From the NCBI GenBank assembly GCA_012931725.1, contig CM022949.1, forward strand, positions 43,668,189-43,732,188: a stretch of 64,000 nt of DNA, given 5' to 3'. The position numbers and the translations under genes were made by a program. The notes under the pieces were generated by a model. It did not search any database, had not been told where the DNA came from, and was given only the letters and a program-made list of their open reading frames with translations. Below are positions 58,392 through 64,000 of this stretch, one piece after another (within the stretch, counting starts at the first letter, position 1; each line of letters opens with the position of its first letter). This stretch comes from Litsea cubeba (taxonomy: Eukaryota > Streptophyta > Magnoliopsida > Laurales > Lauraceae).

Positions 58392-59085
58392 ACACAGGCT
58401 CCACGCCTTGGAAATGGCTTCGAGTTCACTCAGCCTCTCCTAAAATCCCGTGTCTAGGACACACAGGCTCCACGCCTTGGAAATGGCTTCGAGTTCACTC
58501 AGCCTCTCCTAAAATCCCGTGTCTAGGACACACAGGCTCCACGCCTTGGAAATGGCTTCGAGTTCACTCAGCCTTTTCTAAAATCCCGTGTCTAGGACAC
58601 ACAGGCTCCACGCCTTGGAAATGGCTTCGAGTTCACTCAGCCTTTCCTAAAATCCCGTGTCTAGGACACACAGGCTCCACGCCTTGGAAATGGCTTCGAG
58701 TTCACTCAGCCTCTCCTAAAATCCCGTGTCTAGGACACACAGGTTCCACGCCTTGGAAATGGCTTCGAGTTCCTACACTCAGCCTTTCCTAAAATCCCGT
58801 GTCTAGGACACACAGGCTCCACGCCTTGGAAATGGCTTCGAGTTCACTCAGCCTTTCCTAAAATCCCGTGTCTAGGACACACAGGCTCCACGCCTTGGAA
58901 ATGGCTTCGAGTTCCTACACTCAGCCTTTCCTAAAATCCCGTGTCTTGGACACACAGGCTCCACGCCTTGGAAACGGCTTCGAGTCCCTGCACTCAGCCT
59001 TTCCTAAAATTCCGTGTCTTGGACACACTCAGGCTCTACGCCTTGGAAAAGGCCTGCAGTTCCTACACTCAGCCTTTCCTAAAGT
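58392..59085 (+). repeat. Tandem array, ten copies of a 69-bp unit
   Basis: ACACAGGCTCCACGCCTTGG starts at 58392, 58461, 58530, 58599, 58668, 58737, 58810, 58879, 58952 and near 59025. Most spacings are 69 bp; two are 73 bp because of an inserted CTAC. The last copies are more diverged. It lies between pol and the antisense gene, the place where Tat-lineage elements are known to grow satellite-like arrays. Confidence 0.97.
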
Positions 59086-60382
59086 CTGGGTTCATAAACC
59101 CCTCAAGGCAGTCCGGCCAAGGACAGTTTCCTGAAGTCCGGGTTCATACACCCATCAGAAGGCCATTGCCGAACTCACTTTCGCCGAGCCGAGGCCAACG
59201 GAATGGGTCAATCTCGGCACAATGCAGCTCGTCTCGGCCAAAGCCAGCCCTTTGGGCCGAGGTCAGTTCCAGCATTCAGACACAAAAATCCAAGCATTCT
59301 GGAACAGAGCAAAGTAATGAGAAAAAGAACTCAGAAGCACTGTACACAGCTTGGGTAATCAGAAAATTCCTTTTCATTCATTGCAAACTGCTTCGTTACA
59401 AGAAATACATAACAGAAAGCAAAGTACAGAAAGGAGGACCACAGTCCTCTAAAAACAGAAAATAGAGAGAGGCTAGGAGACTCTGATCTTCACCGACTCT
59501 TCAGGCAGAAGGCTCGAGAACGCTGGATCACCGCCTGGAGGTTCTGAGCGATCCTGGACCTCACTGGGCTCTGCAACACCCTCGGTGGCCAGAGGGACCA
59601 GCCAAGCTTGAAGAAACCTCTCGGACCAGCAGAGCCTCAACCCGCCTGCCGTACGACGGGCGCACAGGGTCGTGTTGGACGAGAATGCGCCACCGTCCCC
59701 TTGCAGCGCATCCTCACTCTGTCTGGCCAAGGGCCAGTGGCCATGGACCCGCGTTCAGAGAGCGCGTGGCCCACGGGGAGTTCCTTCAGAGAGCGCGCAG
59801 ACCGCGACAGCCTTCCCCCCTCGGGGGCAGCCGTCCAACGGCGCAGGGTTTTCCCCCGGATCAAGTAATCTCAGGCACCTCCCAGGCATGGTTCCTACAA
59901 CTATGTTCCTTCCTTCTCCCATGGCGAGCCTGCTCCCCCTACTTATAGGATGGAAGAAGGCTCAGTCTCCAAAAGGAGTTATGGGGCGAAGTCTCCCACG
60001 CGTTGTTGGGAAGGCGCGACTGTCGACCAGCGAACCCTATAGCGCCACGTGGAGACATCCGTCAGACTCTCTCGTCAGCCGCGCCACCATGTTTATTGCT
60101 ATTCAAGATCGCCCAAGATACGGAGGATCAGCGCGAATACCAATGAAGATCACCTAAGATACGGAGTATTAGCGCAAATACCAAAAAAGATCTTAAGGGA
60201 GCACTCTACCGAACTCAAGCAATCGAAGAACTCAAGCTTAAAAGAGAAAAGCACGAGTATTTCAAAAAACCTTCATTTGTATTGAAGTTTCACTCATTAC
60301 AGTGTTCAGCAAATACAAATTGAAGAAAATTACAAAGCACAAAGCAAAAGAGCAAAAATCCCGAGGTCCTGATGTCCCGAGG
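59086..60382. other. Non-coding part of the gypsy 3' region
   Basis: GC-rich, with short overlapping frames on both strands and no recognised domain. One minus-strand stretch (59730-59473) might belong to the antisense transcript, but no splice link could be made. A short duplication (AATACCAATGAAGATC / AATACCAAAAAAGATC) lies near 60136-60192. Confidence 0.5.
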
Positions 60383-62439
60383 TCATGATCGGTCAGTTGC
60401 ACGAGCTGCAGCGTCAGAGGCTTCGCCGGATGGACGGGCAGAGTTCGGCACCGGAAGCGTGTACGGCGGAGGCTCCCGAAAGGAGGGGTGGCCCTCCGAG
60501 ATCCCGACCTCCTTCAGGCCGGCAAGCCACCCTTTCGCCCAAGCCTTATCCCTCACCACAAGAACCCTTTCCTTGTAGTGGGCGGTGACCTGCACTTTGG
60601 CATCCTCGAATGCAGCATCGCACTCGGATTCGAGCTTCGCCTCGGCCTCATCCGCCCTCTTGGACTCGGATTCGAGCTTCGCCTCGGCCTCATCCACCCT
60701 CTTGGACTCGGCTTGAAGCAGGGCCGCGTAATCGTCTCCCATCTTCGAGATGGAGACCTCGAGCTCGGCCACTCTAGTCCTCTCAGCCTCTGCTTCTTCC
60801 CTCGCCTGCTCGAGCTTCGCCGCGTATTCCTCTTCTACCCTGGCCAACTTCTGGCTCACAGCGTCCAGGGATTCCTGCAGGCCGTTCTTCTCCACGGACA
60901 GCTCGGCAGCGTCCGCGCTGTACCTGCGGATCCTGTCAGCAACGGCCATGGACTTCTGCGCCGCCTGCCAAAGAAATAAGGTGTACATGTTAGACCCAGA
61001 GAGCATCAGATGCTAAATCGCTGGTTCGACGAAGCGAAATGAAGACTTACCGCGAAGTTGGACTGCAACATCGACAGGATCAGTTTCTGGTCGCTGTACT
61101 TGTCCAGCCGCTCCATGTCCCGGGGAAGGGCGCAGGCTCGCCCTAAGGCCTCGAGGACCGGGAGTTCGATCTTGTGAAGAATGCAATCCTCCATCGTCAT
61201 CGGCCTCCCCGGCCCAAGCATGAAGCTCGGCTCCCATAACGGCGGCCCCTGGGGCAACGAGGCAGCAGCCGAGCTAGGGCCCGCGTCGGTCCTCGCCATC
61301 TTCGACGGCCGAGATCCCTCCTGCTCGACCTCGGCTGGGGGCAAGCGTACCCCTAGATCAACAGGGCTAGGGGGCGCGGGAACCTCCGCCACCTCTGCAG
61401 GAGAAGCCACCCGAGCCCTCGGAGACGGATGCCTCGGAGAATCTACCGGCTCCTGGGGGGCTCGGGCGTCCTCCGCTCCAAGCGCCAAAGCTTCGAGGTC
61501 CTCGAACGACAAACGCCTGGTGTGCCTCATCTCGGAGTCTGGCGACGGAAGTCTCGATCCCGATGTGGAGGCTAGGGTTCCAGACGTCGCCCTAACGTCA
61601 GACGACACCCGCAAAGGCTCCGCGACCTCCGGAACGGCCTGCTCCTGACCAACCCCGGATCCGGCACCTTCACTCTGGATCGGCTCTACGGTGCCCCTCA
61701 GATACCCGCGGTACTTCGGCTTATACCCTAGCAGCGACCAAGCCGCCCTGCCGTCGTGACCACTGTACCGCTTCACCAGACGGAGCCAGGCATCGTTCCT
61801 CTTCCAAATGTATCTGGCAGCCCGTTTCCTCTCCTTCAAAGCTGAAGCAATCAGAAGCATAAGCACGGCAGAATAAAAAGAAACTTATGAAAGAAGAAAC
61901 GAAGGATGTTTACTTGGGATGGTACCGAAGTGGCGAGGGACCTGGTAGCCTCTATCGGTGTCGGCCTCCCCAAACTCCCAGTTCCCCGAGACGTACAGCA
62001 GATCGTCTCCAGCATACTTGCTCGAATCCTCCAAGTATCGGACGAAGCCGTCCCGGCCTGGCTTAGCCCGGAGATAATAAGACTCTCCGGACCTGCATAT
62101 TTCATAGACGTCCTCAAGGTCGAAGACGCCAAACTCGGTGCCCAGGACCTCATTCAGCTTGACCGTGCCCATCACGATCTTGAAGGCATTCGGCAGCAGT
62201 TGGCAGGGGCAGAGACACCACTGACTAAGGCATCTCCTAAGGAGTGGGTGAAGTGGAAATCGGACCCCGCCTTCTATCACAGCCACCAGCGGAAAAGGCA
62301 TCCAACCTCCCGAAAAGTCGCGAGGGTTGTAGCCACGGGGTTCAGCACCCCTGACTTGGACATCAGCAGGGATCCTAAAGGCTGACCTAAAGCCCTCGAT
62401 CGCTGCCTCGCTCTCTAACCAGTGGCTGTAAATCCCCAT
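60383..62439 (-). CDS. Antisense gene of the gypsy element (gypsy-type transposon / PF04195-like), three exons
   Basis: Three minus-strand exons join without frame loss: 62439-61914, 61841-61051 and 60964-60383. They total 1899 nt, 632 codons plus stop. The introns are 72 bp (CCCAA|GTAAAC ... TTCAG) and 86 bp (TTCGCG|GTAAGT ... TTGGCAG). Exon 1 resembles the putative plant gypsy-type transposon domain (GGVRFPLHPLLRRCLSQW, LLPNAFKIVMG). Exon 2 has RYIWKRNDAWLRLVKRYSGH and then a low-complexity acidic/proline region. Exon 3 is a long coiled coil (ELSVEKNGLQESLDAV, AKLEQAREEAEAERTR, repeated EAEAKLESE). Such antisense frames are known in Tat-lineage elements; their function is unknown. A further 5' non-coding exon is possible, given a GTAAGT near 62491. 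Confidence 0.82.
60965..61050 (-). other. Intron 2 of the antisense gene
   Basis: 86 bp with a consensus GTAAGT donor and TTTGGCAG acceptor. It joins QSNFA to AAQKSMAVADRI at a codon boundary. Confidence 0.82.
61842..61913 (-). other. Intron 1 of the antisense gene
   Basis: 72 bp, GTAAAC...TTCAG. Splicing joins FGTIP to a shared Thr codon and then LKERKRAARYIW, keeping the frame. Confidence 0.78.
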
Positions 62440-63017
62440 TCCTATCCCAGTCTAAAAGCAGAGAAACCCGCAGAAGAAGAAGCAGAACAGGAGGAACTTA
62501 CGGAAGCAGAACAAAGATGCTGGACAAGCGAAGAGACTCAACCTCAGCAGCGCTCCACTTCTCGGATGAAGCTCCCTCACAGTAGCCTTCCCTCTTCTGA
62601 CGCTCGCCTCTGATTCAGAATCGCAAACGAAGGATAGAGCAGACCTCAACTGCCCTATATATAGCAGAGAGGCCCCCCTTTACAGAAACCCTAATCGGGC
62701 GTGCCAAGGGGCGCCCCCCTGGGATTTCGCGCGAATCATTTCGAAAATTTATTACGCCTCCCTGAAGCCGCGCGCAAATCATTTCAAAAATTGATTGCGC
62801 CCCTGACGAGACGGCGCGTACGACCTCGAGGAGACGGACAACCAGCCAGGAGATGACACGTGGAGCCGTCGAACTGTCTTCAGCATTGAATAGGGGACGC
62901 CATTTATCACCTCGAACATCCAAAGCGACAGCGAGTCAGGGCCGAAGGAGGCTCTCCCCCAGATAGACCCGGCACATAGCTCCCGACCTCACGGCACTGA
63001 CGTTCTACGCGAGCTCA

Positions 63018-63033
63018 GAAGCTAGGGGGCAAT
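63018..63033 (+). other. Polypurine tract
   Basis: AGAAGCTAGGGGGCAAT directly precedes the 3' LTR start TGTGTGGGG, the position of the plus-strand primer in LTR elements. Confidence 0.75.
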
Positions 63034-63973
63034 TGTGTGGGGAGATTTCCAGAGCTACAGGATTAAGCTAATCACAGCCATCAGACGGGTCTAAGCGTTC
63101 TCACGTGCCATCCGCGTGCCATCTACGTGGCACCGGTCTCATCCCGGCTACCAGGGCGGAGGCCTTGGCCGACATCAAACATCTCCAGGCCACAAGCGCC
63201 GAACTGGACCACCTCGGGCATCATCTCGGCAAAGAGTCCATCTCGGCAAGGCCACCCCGGATGCCATCTCAGCAAAGAACCCTACCTCGGCTGAAGAAGC
63301 CAGGACGGTAGCCGAAGCAAGAAAGAACCTTCGCTTGGGCCCCTCATCCCCCACGTCATCAGACACGTGGAGGGATAGGGTCACAAGCTAGTGGGACAGA
63401 CGCGACATCCAGCCGCCCACTATCTTCACCAGATCGCCACATGGCAGCATCCAGCAGCTGAGGCCACATCAGGGCAAGGCCCGAGGGCAGATCCGCTGGT
63501 ACTCCTACCGCCAAAGGCGCCCAACACAATCTGGCCCAACAAGACACGCATTTAATGCAATGTGGGCTGACCCGACTAGCATTAAATGCTGAGTGGGCCG
63601 GATTAGACTGCATTTATTACTTTGTGGGCTGATCATGACTTCCCAGTCAGATCATAGGACCCACACCAAGATATTCTCTGAGAGATACGATCCAAACCTC
63701 TATAAATAGACCTTCGAACACCATGCAAGGTACGCAGAATTCCATTCACAGAGCCCTTACTCTGTCTCCCTTCTCCCTCTCTTCCATCGTTCCAGTTCAC
63801 ATACTGACTTTGGCATCGGAGAGCCTTGCGCCGCTCAGGCCAGGGTCCTCTGACCGTTTGCTTCTCCCTTTCAGGCTCTCGGACGGCATCCAGACATTCC
63901 AGACACCATCATCTTCCCGGATAAGTCCTGTAAGGCACCCTCTTATTGTGGGTCATAATTTTCTGCACCTACA
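63034..63973 (+). repeat. 3' LTR, complete (940 bp)
   Basis: Starts TGTGTGGGGAG and ends TTCTGCACCTACA, followed by AATAT. The final 13 bp are absent from the 5' copy. It carries the same TATA box (63701-63708). Confidence 0.9.
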
Positions 63974-63978
63974 AATAT
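63974..63978. repeat. Gypsy target-site duplication, right copy
   Basis: AATAT, matching 54172-54176; it fixes the LTR end at CA (63973). Confidence 0.8.
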
Positions 63979-64000
63979 ATATACTTTTTGAATTGGACAT

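Larger units (their letters stand above)
54177..63973 (+). mobile_element. Tat-lineage Ty3/gypsy LTR retrotransposon lacking PBS, gag and protease
   Basis: The LTRs start TGTGTGGGGAG (54177 and 63034). The right LTR ends CACCTACA at 63973, and AATAT flanks both outer ends. The polypurine tract AGCTAGGGGGCAAT precedes the right LTR. The order is 5' LTR, RT, RNase H, archaeal-type RNase H, integrase, a 69-bp tandem array, an antisense gene, 3' LTR. Dual RNase H and extra antisense frames mark the Tat lineage (Tat, Ogre, Retand, Grande). The 5' LTR stops 13 bp short of its end and joins pol directly, so the primer site, gag and protease are gone. The two LTRs differ at only three positions. Confidence 0.93.

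Noticed and set aside
58355..59085. CRISPR-like array
   Set aside because: Units are head-to-tail tandem repeats without unique spacers, in a plant retrotransposon.
58355..59134. Repetitive 145- and 88-codon frames (HTGSTPWKWLRVHSA repeats)
   Set aside because: They are translations of the 69-bp DNA array, whose unit is a multiple of three; no sign of a true repeat protein.
1..64000. rRNA or functional tRNA genes
   Set aside because: Only SINE-type A and B boxes were seen; none forms a convincing cloverleaf, and no rRNA signature was recognised.

Overview
The window looks like nuclear DNA of a flowering plant, gene-poor and crowded with transposable elements. The evidence is a plant CC-NB-LRR resistance gene, a plant Myb/SANT-like gene with a small GT-AG intron, plant L1-type LINEs (one with an RNase H domain), a Tat-lineage Ty3/gypsy element, and many MITE-class elements. 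The species cannot be read from the sequence; a woody dicot or magnoliid is only a guess.

Layout. 1-5640: AT-rich tandem repeats (about 145-bp, 0.68-kb and 1.1-kb periods), split by a 1.5-kb non-autonomous hAT element with an 8-bp target duplication. 5644-6032: a LINE tail. 6033-9423: no gene, with SINE-like and LTR-like relics. 9424-12305 (minus): a CC-NB-LRR gene carrying one frameshift. 12786-14737: a 5'-truncated LINE with a 14-bp target duplication. 15285-19857 (minus): a decayed LINE with RNase H. 19858-29420: AT-rich DNA with a MULE-type foldback (9-bp duplication), a 1.3-kb foldback whose arms are built of tandem repeats, two SINEs and a solo LTR.

29453-40957 is the most unusual part. 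It is a chain of five segments separated by (TA)n tracts, most of them starting GGG and ending CCC. One (30152-36052) is a roughly 200-bp MITE that received a 5.7-kb LINE. The next (36071-40930) is 4.86 kb with about 1-kb terminal inverted repeats. It carries a DREB2-type AP2 fragment on the plus strand and the last exon of a GRF-zinc-finger gene on the minus strand. A smaller relative with matching termini, also in (TA)n, lies at 14804-15165.

40958-52654: small elements (short-LTR relic, Tourist-like MITE, CACTA ends, a pair of related MITEs, a SINE with a 12-bp duplication, a TRIM cluster with a 66-bp LTR). 52700-53727: a two-exon Myb/SANT-like gene. 54177-63973: a young Tat-lineage gypsy element (5-bp duplication AATAT, 3 differences between LTRs). 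It has lost PBS, gag and protease but keeps RT, both RNases H and integrase, a 69-bp tandem array, and a three-exon antisense gene.

Only the resistance gene and the Myb/SANT-like gene look like host genes; nearly everything else is mobile DNA, often nested. All boundaries come from reading the sequence by eye, without alignment software or database searches.
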